In this document: positions 34,284-43,268 of the stretch, piece by piece | How positions within the stretch are numbered: position 1 is the first letter of the stretch | Layout: each line of letters opens with the position of its first letter | Source: Corynebacterium oculi | GTDB lineage: Bacteria > Actinomycetota > Actinomycetes > Mycobacteriales > Mycobacteriaceae | DNA length: 64,000 nucleotides | Direction of reading: 5' to 3' | Assembly: GCF_001412105.1 (NCBI RefSeq) | Contig: NZ_LKST01000001.1 | Span: 62,001-126,000, forward strand | The notes under the pieces: generated by a model | The model's input: only the letters and a program-made list of their open reading frames with translations | Databases searched by the model: none | Told to the model about the DNA's origin: nothing | Translations under genes and position numbers: made by a program

Positions 34284-35306
34284 TTAAGACTCCTGTTCAG
34301 AGCCGGGATGGGTGATACCGATCCCGTGGGGGTAGGGCACGGTGATGTTGTTGTCCCGCATGGCATCGAGGATGCGGCCCTGCACCAGGCGCTGCACGTC
34401 CCACTGCATGCCGGGCATGGTCTTGATGGAAATGCGGTAGGAGAGGTGATCCACCTCGAAGTTGGACACGCCCTTCATCTCCGGCTCATCCAGCACCCAC
34501 TTGCTCGTGGTGGGATCCGCGCAGGCGTCCTCGGTGGCCTTTTGAATGACCTCCCAGGCCTTGGTGGAATCGTTAGACAGCCCCACGGGCACCTGAATGC
34601 GGGCGATCGCGTACTCGTCGGAGAAGTTACCCACGCGCAGGATCTCGCCGTTGCGCACGTACCAGAGGGTGCCGTCGATGTCTCGAATGGTGGTCAAGCG
34701 CAGGGAAATATCCTCCACGTCGCCGATGATGCCCTCCCCGACGTCGATAGTATCCCCCACGCCGTACTGATCCTCCAGGAGCATGAAGATGCCGGAGAGG
34801 AAGTCCTTGACCAGCGACTGCGCGCCAAAACCAAGGGCCACACCGATCACACCGGCCGAGGCGATCAGCGGGGCGATGTTCACGCCCAGGGTGTCCAGGA
34901 TGGAGAGGAAGGCGAATACCCACACCACGATGGCCACGGCGGACTTACCCACCTGGGCCAGCGTTTTCACGCGGGACTGGCGGCGCTTCTCCTGCACCTT
35001 GTTCATGGCGGCCACCCGCGCGGGAACCTCCTCCGGCTGCGCGGCGCGGCCCTTGCGGCCCAGGCGCCCCAGCGGGGCGGAGCTTTGGAGATTATGCTGG
35101 GCGAATTTGTCGATGAGCCTACGCAGTATCCAGTGCGCCACGATCGCCACCAGCAGGGTGATGCCGATGGAAATGGGGGCGTCGATAAGCCAGGTACGAG
35201 CCAGCTCGCTATCCCACCAATTGCTCACGGTCTCCACCGTCTGCTGCGCGGTTTCGGCGCCGGGCAGGGATTCTTCTGTTGCGGCAAGTGTTAGTTCGTT
35301 GAACAT
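34284..35306 (-). CDS. MscS-family mechanosensitive channel
   Basis: The product has 340 residues. Three membrane segments (about 40-62, 115-140, 150-175) are followed by the pore helix/beta region ALGFGAQSLVKDFLSGIFMLLED, the MscS signature, and a C-terminal vestibule. It releases solutes on hypo-osmotic shock. An inter-helix basic loop (70-112) is long. A GCTTATCGACG copy lies within it at 35180. Confidence 0.92.
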   Translation of the reverse strand: MFNELTLAATEESLPGAETAQQTVETVSNWWDSELARTWLIDAPISIGITLLVAIVAHWILRRLIDKFAQHNLQSSAPLGRLGRKGRAAQPEEVPARVAAMNKVQEKRRQSRVKTLAQVGKSAVAIVVWVFAFLSILDTLGVNIAPLIASAGVIGVALGFGAQSLVKDFLSGIFMLLEDQYGVGDTIDVGEGIIGDVEDISLRLTTIRDIDGTLWYVRNGEILRVGNFSDEYAIARIQVPVGLSNDSTKAWEVIQKATEDACADPTTSKWVLDEPEMKGVSNFEVDHLSYRISIKTMPGMQWDVQRLVQGRILDAMRDNNITVPYPHGIGITHPGSEQES

Positions 35307-35424
35307 ATGCCACCCAGCCTAGCGGGGTGCGCGCGGGGGCGGCGGAAATGTGAAATAAAGTATGCACAATCTGGACCGCTTGGTCTACCATGTGCTCTTA
35401 AAACCACAGGAGGGACAGCCCGCC

Positions 35425-36639
35425 ATGAGCAACCACACCAGCCGTGCCGACGCCGGAACCGCCGCCCGCCTCGCCCAGGGAGCCGCCGAGCGGGAACCCC
35501 GAGGCTTTGCCACCACCGCCATTCACGGCGGCTACCACCCCGACGCACACACCGGGGCCATCAACGTACCCATCTACGCCTCCACCACCTTCGCCCAGGA
35601 CGACGTGGCTACCCTGCGCGGCGGCTACGAATACTCGCGTGTGGGAAACCCCACCGTCACTGCCCTGGAAAACGTGGCGGCGGCCCTCGAAGGCGGCGCA
35701 TACGGGCGGGCCTTTGCCTCCGGCATGGCCGCCACCGACACCGTGATCCGCGCCCTGCTGCGCCCCGGCGACCACCTCATCCTGGGCAACGACGCCTACG
35801 GCGGCACCTTCCGGCTCATCGACACCTCCCTCAAAGACTGGGGCATCACGCACACGGTGGTGGACATGACCGACCCCGCCCAGGTGCGCGCCGCCCTGCG
35901 GGAGAACACCCGTCTGGTGTGGGCGGAAAGCCCCACCAACCCGCTGCTGAGCATCACCGACATCGCCGCCGTGGCCCAGGCCATCGACGCCCACCCCGCC
36001 CGCCTGGTGGTAGACAACACCTTTGCCAGCCCCTACCTCCAACGCCCGCTAGAACTAGGCGCGGACGTGGTGGTGCACTCCACCACCAAGTACATCGGCG
36101 GGCACTCCGACGTGGTGGGCGGGGTAGTGGTGACCAACGACGCCGCCCTGGACTCCGAGCTGCTCTTCCTCCAAGGAGGAGTAGGCGCCATCCCCAGCGC
36201 TTTTGACGCCTACCTGGCCTACCGGGGCGTGAAAACCCTGCCGTTGCGCATGGAAAAGCACTGCGCCAACGCGCTCGCCGTAGCTCTGCTCTTACAACAA
36301 AGCCCCAAGGTCTCCCAGGTGCTCTTCCCCGGCCTGCCGGAACACCCCGGATACGAGGTAGCCCAGCGGCAAATGCGCGGGCCGGGCGGCATGATCTCCG
36401 TGCGCTTTACCGGAGGGCGAGAAGCGGCGCTGGCGTTCTGCCGGGCTACACGGTTGATTTGTTTGGCGGAATCGCTGGGTGGGGTGGAATCCCTGCTGGA
36501 ACACCCGGCCACCATGACGCACCAATCGGCGGCCGGTTCTCAGCTGGAGGTGCCGGATGATCTAGTGCGCATCTCCATCGGGATCGAAGATGAGGCGGAT
36601 CTGTTGGCGGACGTGGAGCGGGCGCTGGGGGAGGTGTAG
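35425..36639 (+). CDS. metB: Cystathionine gamma-synthase/lyase (PLP)
   Basis: The product has 404 residues from ATG 35425 behind AGGAGGGAC. It is a Cys/Met-metabolism PLP enzyme with YEYSRVGNPT, SGMAATDTV, and STTKYIGGHSD holding the PLP lysine. It most likely joins O-acylhomoserine and cysteine. Lyase or sulfhydrylase activity cannot be excluded. It is monocistronic as seen. Confidence 0.88.
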   Translation: MSNHTSRADAGTAARLAQGAAEREPRGFATTAIHGGYHPDAHTGAINVPIYASTTFAQDDVATLRGGYEYSRVGNPTVTALENVAAALEGGAYGRAFASGMAATDTVIRALLRPGDHLILGNDAYGGTFRLIDTSLKDWGITHTVVDMTDPAQVRAALRENTRLVWAESPTNPLLSITDIAAVAQAIDAHPARLVVDNTFASPYLQRPLELGADVVVHSTTKYIGGHSDVVGGVVVTNDAALDSELLFLQGGVGAIPSAFDAYLAYRGVKTLPLRMEKHCANALAVALLLQQSPKVSQVLFPGLPEHPGYEVAQRQMRGPGGMISVRFTGGREAALAFCRATRLICLAESLGGVESLLEHPATMTHQSAAGSQLEVPDDLVRISIGIEDEADLLADVERALGEV

Positions 36640-36726
36640 GCTGCACTGGCGTTAGAAAAGATCTAAGCCTCTAAGTGAAGTGCTTATAGATAGGGCTGGC
36701 AAGATCATGAGCGCTGTGCGGAGTGA

Positions 36727-37038
36727 AAAGGGCTTCTTCTTGGTGAGGAAGCGACAAGGGAAAGTCTGTTTGGTTCACAGAAAACCTCTGCGGAAGTTGC
36801 GGCTCTGGTTGAGATTCATCAAGCGGTATGCGAGCAGCGTCCGCTTTCCAGCGTAGAGGCTATACCTCACGCAATCACCGCCGCGATGGCGGTGGAGATT
36901 CTGGGCATCCCGCAGTCTGCTGTGATGGAATACGTGACCGAGGGGCGTATTTCCGTGAGTAAGGTGGGGGAGTATTCACGATTGCTTGCCTCGGACGTGG
37001 TGACTTTGAGAGAAGAGCTAGTGGAACAGGCTGTGTAG
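36727..37038 (+). pseudogene. Degenerate antitoxin with excisionase-type HTH
   Basis: The open frame following a stop at 36724 encodes SAEVAALVEIHQAV and then AVEILGIPQSAVMEYVTEGRISVSKVGEYSRLL, an HTH of the antitoxin/excisionase kind (landmarks AVEILGIPQSAV and LLASDVVTLREE). No usable start exists before the domain. It sits 88 bases upstream of a PIN fragment, the order of a toxin-antitoxin pair. Confidence 0.65.
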
Positions 37039-37126
37039 GCGGTGTTCGACCTGATGGACTTGGAACTAGAGCTGGAAGCACAAGAGGCGGCTTTCGGGAA
37101 TTAGATATTTTTTCGGGGCGGGGGAC

Positions 37127-37246
37127 ATGGAAGCACGAGTTTTGCCCGACTCTAATATCTGGGCATCGGCTACTCTGCATAGTTGGTTTGCGCTCATCGC
37201 TGCGCAGGGCGCCTGGATTTCTCTTGCTATGTGGGAGAGCGATTGT
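37127..37246 (+). pseudogene. PIN-domain toxin fragment
   Basis: From ATG 37127 the product reads EARVLPDSNIWASATLHSWF then ISLAMWESD, the start of a VapC-like PIN RNase with the first acidic residue (PDSN). At about 37246 it runs into the 3' end of the opposite gene and homology stops. About 100 residues and the other acidic residues are lost. Confidence 0.65.
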
Positions 37247-37252
37247 TGCCTC

Positions 37253-38527
37253 TCACCCCAACCTCCCCAGAAACTCCGCCGTATTCCGGGTATTCGCCTG
37301 GGTGAGGTGCGTGGCCCCGGGAACCCAACGGCGGAATACCAGGAGGCCACCACGAGGCCGAACCAGCGCGGCACCGAGTGTGTGGTAAAGGATAAAGGAG
37401 CATACTAGGGCGGTGGCAATGCTGATTACCGCCACCCACTCGGAATCGGAGAGAGTGAAGGCGAAGAGAAAGCCCGTCATCACCCCGGGAAGCCAAAAGA
37501 GATGACCGGCCAGGGCCTCGTGCAGGGAGGAGGGCTGTTTACCGGGGATATGCACCAGCCGGAAAGTGGATCCAATGGGGGAGCGGGGTGTATATAGAAG
37601 AAAATCTCCTCGGCGCAACCCCAGGGCAAACTCAATCCACAGTGCGCAGATGATTCCCATGACGGCGATCATCACACCGAGGGCGCAAAGTGTCACCGCC
37701 CAGAAAGGGCCGTATTTCCACCCCTGGCCGGTGAGGATATAGAGCACGGATACCAGCGCCGCGTACCCGAGTATGACCGCCATGATGAGCCATCGGGACA
37801 CCTGCTGCGACGAGGATTGATCGCGCTTACCTGCTCGCATTACGGCCTGTATATCGCCGCCGTGTTGGGTTTTAATAGCAGAGACAAGTTCCGCCGTGGC
37901 CCCCTTGCGGCGCAGGTTATTAAGGGTATCGGCCTGGTACATGATGGTGGCCGCCACGGAGCCGAGAACAAGGAGGAACCAGCAAACTCCCAGCCGGATA
38001 TTCACCTCGGCCAGGCTGTAATCGTTGCTGCGCGCGGGGGCAAACCACCACAGCAGGGCCAAGATAGTGAGGAAGGCATGAGCGATAGGGAGAACGCAGG
38101 CGATAAAAAGCGTGAGTTGGCTGCGCAGGTCGATGGTGTCTACGTCGTCGATATGCGTGGCCTTGCCCTCGCTATCGGTGATAGTCAAGGTGCGGTGGGT
38201 ACGCCCCTGAAAGCGAGTGTTGCGCAGCGAAATGGAGGAGGCTATGAGCAGGGAAACGGTAAAGGTAAGGATAATGCCCGCCCAGGCGGGATCGGCGGCG
38301 TTATAAAAGAGGCGGCTATTGGCTACCTCGGCGGTCTGCACGATGGGTTTATCGGTGGGTTGCAGGCCGATGAGCAGGGCGAGGAGAAAGACGACCAGCG
38401 AGGGGCCAAGCGAAAGCAATGCCGCGTACCACCAGAGGTTGCGGCCGCGTTCCTTTAACCGGAGATAGGCGGTGGCCTCCGCAGGGGTCATGCCCGCGTG
38501 ATCGCTCAACGTTTGCTTGGTGCTCAC
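37253..38527 (-). CDS. Multi-pass membrane protein, unknown function
   Basis: The product has 424 residues with eight or so hydrophobic segments separated by basic loops (for example LNNLRRKGATAELVSA). The N-terminal 30 residues are cytosolic and helical. No transporter motif was recognised. It lies between toxin-antitoxin debris and the hutG gene. Confidence 0.75.
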   Translation of the reverse strand: MSTKQTLSDHAGMTPAEATAYLRLKERGRNLWWYAALLSLGPSLVVFLLALLIGLQPTDKPIVQTAEVANSRLFYNAADPAWAGIILTFTVSLLIASSISLRNTRFQGRTHRTLTITDSEGKATHIDDVDTIDLRSQLTLFIACVLPIAHAFLTILALLWWFAPARSNDYSLAEVNIRLGVCWFLLVLGSVAATIMYQADTLNNLRRKGATAELVSAIKTQHGGDIQAVMRAGKRDQSSSQQVSRWLIMAVILGYAALVSVLYILTGQGWKYGPFWAVTLCALGVMIAVMGIICALWIEFALGLRRGDFLLYTPRSPIGSTFRLVHIPGKQPSSLHEALAGHLFWLPGVMTGFLFAFTLSDSEWVAVISIATALVCSFILYHTLGAALVRPRGGLLVFRRWVPGATHLTQANTRNTAEFLGRLG

Positions 38528-38610
38528 GGGATAAGGATAGACCTATGCCCCGGCGAGAATACCCACCACTCAAACTGGCCGATAGCGCTCCACCGGGGCT
38601 CCGGGGAAAA

Positions 38611-39540
38611 CTATACCAATGCCGCCACGATGTCGTCGATAAGCCGCGCCGCCACCCGCGCGGTGCGCGCGTCCACGTCGAAGCGGGGGTTGAGCTCCAC
38701 CACGTCCACCAGCCGCAATTTCCCGGAGGCCGCCGCCGCGCGCGCCATCGCCCGGTAGGTGGCCAGGGAAACACCCACGGCGGCAGGCGCGCTCACGCCG
38801 GGGGCCACGGCGGCGGGCAGGCCGTCGAGGTCGATGCTGAGGTGCAGGTGATCGGCTTTTTCTGCGGCGCGCGTGACGATCTCGGCGGCGCGCTCGGGGC
38901 CGAGGGCGGCAAGATCATCGTCGGTATGTGCCTCCACGCCGAGGTCGCGCGCGGTGTCAAAGAGCACGCGGGTGTTATTGGGCGTGGAGATCCCCAGCAC
39001 GGTGTAGCGGAAATCCTCCACATGCTCCGCGATTTGGAGGAAGGGTGTGCCGGAGGTGGCGTGCTCCGCGCGGCGCAGGTCAAAATGCGCGTCCAGGTTC
39101 ACGATCTGCACGCTGTTCGGGTGGGTGCGGCGCAGCCCCCGATGGGTGGCCCAGGCGGTCTCGTGCCCGCCGCCCAGGGCGATCACGGTGTGCCCGGCCT
39201 TGCTTAACGACGCCACGACGTCGCTCACCCTCTCCTGCGCCGATTCCAGGTCGGTACCGGCGGTGACCACGTCGCCCACGTCGTAGCGGGGGCGCTCGTC
39301 ATGGACGGCGAGGCTGCCCAAGGCGGCGCGAAGCGCCTCGGGAGCCGTGGCCGCGCCCTGCCGCCCACCGTTGCGCCGCACGCCCTCATCGGAGCAGAAG
39401 CCCAGCAGCGCGACGCCGGGGGTGGCCTCTGCTTCCGGGAGGGGCTGCACGACGCCGTGCCAGCGGGCGTGCTCGGGGCCGGGGCCGTCGTTGCGGCCCA
39501 ACCAGGGGGCGGGGGCGGTGTCGATACCGGGCAGGGACAT
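38611..39540 (-). CDS. hutG: Formimidoylglutamase
   Basis: The product has 309 residues of the ureohydrolase (arginase) fold. GGGHETAW, NLDAHFDLR and SIDLDGLPAA carry the paired-manganese ligands. It hydrolyses N-formimidoyl-L-glutamate to glutamate and formamide, the last step of histidine breakdown. It lies 10 bases behind the permease gene and is cut off from the other hut genes by the restriction island. GCTTATCGACG occurs near its 3' end at 38634. Confidence 0.93.
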   Translation of the reverse strand: MSLPGIDTAPAPWLGRNDGPGPEHARWHGVVQPLPEAEATPGVALLGFCSDEGVRRNGGRQGAATAPEALRAALGSLAVHDERPRYDVGDVVTAGTDLESAQERVSDVVASLSKAGHTVIALGGGHETAWATHRGLRRTHPNSVQIVNLDAHFDLRRAEHATSGTPFLQIAEHVEDFRYTVLGISTPNNTRVLFDTARDLGVEAHTDDDLAALGPERAAEIVTRAAEKADHLHLSIDLDGLPAAVAPGVSAPAAVGVSLATYRAMARAAAASGKLRLVDVVELNPRFDVDARTARVAARLIDDIVAALV

Positions 39541-39550
39541 GGTTCCTCCT

Positions 39551-41032
39551 TTAGGCGACGTCGGCGGAGTGCCGGTGGCGACCCGTGGCGTAGTACAGAG
39601 CGGTCATAAGGATCAGGAAGCCCACGCCCACGCCTAGGGCCAGCCAGTATTCCGATTGCCACACCATGATGCCAAAAGCGAAGAGAATAAAGCCGATGGC
39701 GAAGTACTGGCCCCAGGGCCAAAACGGAACGGGGAAAGAAAGAGCTTGCTCCTCGGCGGGGCTGAGGCGACGCCGCGAGGCGACGTGAGCAAGCAGGATC
39801 ATGAGCCAGACATAAATGGTGGCAAAGGTGGCCAGGGCCGCGACGATGGTGAAGATCCGCTCCGGGAGCACCGCGTTGAGTACCACCCCCACGGTGAGCA
39901 CCGCCACCAGAGACAGCGTGGTCACGATGGGCACGCCTCGGTGATTCGTGCGGGCCAGGGCGGCGGGGGCGAGCCTGGTGCGCGCCATGCCGGTGATCAC
40001 GCGGCCCGCGCCGAAGAGATCGGAATTAATGGCCGAAAGCGCGGCGGTAATCACCACCATGTTGAGCAGGGCGGCGGCCCAATTCACGCCCAGGGTGGAG
40101 AAAATCTGCACAAAGGGAGACTCCTCGCCCGTGATGGACGTCCACGGATTGAGCACCAGAATCACCAAAATAGCCAGCACGTAGAAGAGCAAAATGCGCA
40201 CCGGGACGGTATTCACGGCCTTGGGGATAGTCTTTTCCGGCTCCTCCGCCTCCGCGCCCGCCACGCCGATAATCTCCGTGCCGCCAAAAGCAAAGAGCAC
40301 CAGGATAAAAGCGGAAATCATGCCGCCAACGCCGTTGGGGAAGAAGCCGCCGTCCGCCCACAGGTGAGAAATACTGCTGGTCTCCGGGCTGGAACCCAGG
40401 CCAAAAGCAAGGATCGCCGCGCCGCCCAGGATCATGGCGATCACCGCGCCCACCTTGATGAGGGTAAAAGCGAACTCCAACTCACCAAAGAGCCGCACGC
40501 TGGTGAGATTCGCGGCCCCCACCACGCAGAGCGTGACCGCCACCCACACCCACTGCGGGGTATCAGGAAACCAGAAACGCATATAAATAGCGATGGCTGT
40601 GAGATCCGCCAGGCACACGATCAACATCTCAAAGGCATACATCCAGCCGGTGATATAGCCAGCCCAGGGGCCGAGATAACGGCGTGTGTACTCCGCAAAG
40701 GAACCCGTGATGGGACTGGCGACGGCCATCTCGCCCAGGGCACGCAGCATGAAGTACACCACCGCGCCCGCGATGAGATACACCAAGAGCACCGAGGGGC
40801 CGGCGGCCTGGATGGCGCCGGCGGAGCCGTAGAACAGGCCCGTGCCGATGGCAGAGCCCAGGGCGATGAAGTGAATGTGGCGGGCGCGGAGGCCCCTGGA
40901 GGGTGTGGTTGGTGCTTTGGGCGTGTGTGGTGCCTGGGCGGTGGTGCGGGTGCTTGCTGACGTGGCACCCGTGCTGCGGGCGGCGGAGGTGCCGCGCGGC
41001 GGGTTCTGCGGAGACGGTGCGGGCTGGGGCAC
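39551..41032 (-). CDS. Amino acid permease (probable histidine permease)
   Basis: The product has 493 residues from GTG 41032 placed 6 bases after AGGAGG. A Pro/Thr/Ala-rich cytosolic N-terminus (1-45) precedes twelve membrane segments of the APC/AAT family (GLRARHIHFIALGSAIGTG, PITGSFAEYTRRY, FGGTEIIGVAGAEAEEP). Direct linkage to hutG suggests histidine or urocanate uptake. The substrate is inferred from context. Confidence 0.87.
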   Translation of the reverse strand: MPQPAPSPQNPPRGTSAARSTGATSASTRTTAQAPHTPKAPTTPSRGLRARHIHFIALGSAIGTGLFYGSAGAIQAAGPSVLLVYLIAGAVVYFMLRALGEMAVASPITGSFAEYTRRYLGPWAGYITGWMYAFEMLIVCLADLTAIAIYMRFWFPDTPQWVWVAVTLCVVGAANLTSVRLFGELEFAFTLIKVGAVIAMILGGAAILAFGLGSSPETSSISHLWADGGFFPNGVGGMISAFILVLFAFGGTEIIGVAGAEAEEPEKTIPKAVNTVPVRILLFYVLAILVILVLNPWTSITGEESPFVQIFSTLGVNWAAALLNMVVITAALSAINSDLFGAGRVITGMARTRLAPAALARTNHRGVPIVTTLSLVAVLTVGVVLNAVLPERIFTIVAALATFATIYVWLMILLAHVASRRRLSPAEEQALSFPVPFWPWGQYFAIGFILFAFGIMVWQSEYWLALGVGVGFLILMTALYYATGRHRHSADVA

Positions 41033-41411
41033 GGTGATCCTCCTTGGACGGTTGGGCTCTAACGGGCTCGTGGCGTGTGGTCTACGTGCGAACCCTATGG
41101 TGAGGGCCACGGAATCTTTCTCAGAGTGATACTAGGGGGCGGGGGTAGGGGAGGGGTAGTGGGTGGGGTGAGGGTGTGCGGTGGCGCGGGTGGTGGGGCG
41201 GGGGAAGGTCTAGTATGAGCCGTATGGCTTTTCCTCTACACCAACATGTGATGTGAGTTCTTATGGAAGTTCTTGGCTGGAAAGGGACTATGTGGGCAAG
41301 TCGCTTTATTTCATGTTTATGGCTAGGTTTAACAGCGGCCAAAATTCCAACGACGTTCTTCTTAAGATCTAATGAATCGTCCCTGTAGATTTGAAGGAAG
41401 AGGTTAAATAG
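41033..41411. other. Intergenic region at left edge of restriction island
   Basis: About 380 bases with no gene. From 41135 the plus strand is extremely G-rich, then composition falls to AT-rich from about 41215, marking the likely left edge of the inserted island. Confidence 0.5.
41135..41156 (+). repeat. G-quadruplex-forming run
   Basis: Four G-tracts of 5, 5, 4 and 4 bases are separated by 1-2 base loops, a strong intramolecular quadruplex pattern. It lies in the upstream region of the permease-hutG operon, next to the edge of the island. Confidence 0.7.
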
Positions 41412-43268
41412 ATGACAGTGCAACGCCTCCAACTTTCCTGGTATAATAAAGAAAAAGCGCTCATTCCCACCGAGGCTGGTAAGTATGGCTATACATGGGT
41501 TAACCCCTCTGATCCGCGCTACTGTGAAACTCATACGCTCGTTATGGGTGACTATGTGCAGGGGACTCAGACTTTAAAATTGGATGAGTTCGAGTATTCT
41601 AAGTGTGCTGATCTGGAACCTCAGGACGACAACTTACTCATCCTCGGCGAATCAGGTGATGTTCTCGAATCGCTCACTCGTGTGCCCGAGCTAGCTGAGA
41701 ATTATGTGGGCAAGGTGAAGTTGATCTACATCGATCCACCGTTCAATACGGCCCAGACGTTCGCGAGTTACGAGGACAATCTCGAGCACTCAATTTGGCT
41801 TACTATGATGCGCGACCGGCTCCTGCGTATGAAAAAGTTACTTGCCGATTAAGGGTCGATATGGGTGCACCTAGATGAAATTGAAGTGCACCGAATGCGA
41901 GTGCTTATGGACGAGGTCTTTGGTGCTGGCAATTTCGTAGGTCAGATCTCGTGGGAAAAGGTTGCCGGACGTGATAATCGTTCAGTTGTGTCAAAGACCT
42001 GTGATTTTATTCTTGTGTATGCATCTGTACGAGATCGGTTCAAGGATTATCGCAATCTTTTACCGCGTGATGCTGGTGATACTTCTGCTGCCTATACCAA
42101 TCCCGACAATGATATTCGTGGAGTCTGGACCTCGGGTGACTTCACTGCTCAATATAATCCTGCGGAGAATCCTCGGTTTGATCAAATTTACGAGCTCGTC
42201 ACGCCGGCAGGTCGGACCTTCATGCCTCCTAAGGGACGAGTTTGGCTAATGACCGAACCCAGATACCAGGAGATGCTCAAGGATAATAGGCTGTGGTTCG
42301 GCAATGATGGCAGAAACATTCCCAGGGTTAAGCGTTTCTTGTCGGAGGTTCAGGGTGGACTTGTCCCCAAGACACTTTGGCTCCATAGTGAGGTTGGGAA
42401 TAACGATCAGGCGAAGAAGGAAATCCAAGCGTTGATTTCTGTCGAAAATCCCTTCTCCACCCCCAAGCCCGAACGTTTGCTTGAGCGTATCATTCATATC
42501 GGTTCCAACCCCGGTGATATTGTCCTGGATGTGTTCGCTGGATCGGGTACTACGGCAGCGGTGGCACAGAAGATGGGGCGGCGTTGGGTGACGTGTGAGT
42601 TGTTGGAATCTACGTTCAATACTTTCACACGCCCTCGGCTGGAGAAGGTCGTCAATGACCAAGACCTTGGTGGGATCACTCGTACTAAGGGGGAGCGTGT
42701 CGCAGCCGATGGGATTGAGCTTCCTGACGGTGTTAGCCCTGAGGATGCTGCGAAGTTTACGAGTGTGCTGAATAAGTTGATCAAGGACGATCCGGAACTG
42801 AAGAAGAGTGCAGACGTGAAGACCTTAAAGGCTGCTTCGAGGACCAAGCGTGCGAAGGAAGTGCTCAACTGGCGTGGCGGCGGTGGTTTCCAAGTGGCGC
42901 ATCTGTCGCCTGCCTGTTTCGACTACGATCCGGAGTTGGATCGGGTGATGTTGACACCGGAGGCGACTGGGCAAACTTTGATTGAATCGGTGGCTGCTAA
43001 TCTGGGATTCACACTGCTACACCCTGATGATGATTACGTCTTCGATGCAAGGCGTGGCAACGCGTTGTTGAAGGTGGTTGAGGGGGTGGCAACGATCGAG
43101 GTGGCGGACTCGTTGGTGGCCCATGTGCAGCCCGGTGAAACGATTGTCCTTGCTGCGACAACTGTGATGGATGGGGTTCGCCAGCATTTACGCAAAAGTG
43201 TGAAGGGGTCGAGGGTGGTTGCTCTGCCAGATGATATGTTCCGATACAGTGAGGGAAGTGACCTGTGA
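41412..43268 (+). pseudogene. Type III DNA adenine methyltransferase Mod, in-frame stop
   Basis: One frame of 618 codons is interrupted by TAA at 41850-41852, between LLAD and GSIWVHLDEIEVHRM. Before it are the target part and motif IV IYIDPPFN. After it are motif I DVFAGSGTTAAVAQKMG and the C-terminal domain. Restoring one base (GAA) gives a normal beta-class N6-adenine methyltransferase. As read, neither half has both motifs, so it should be inactive unless read through. Confidence 0.88.
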
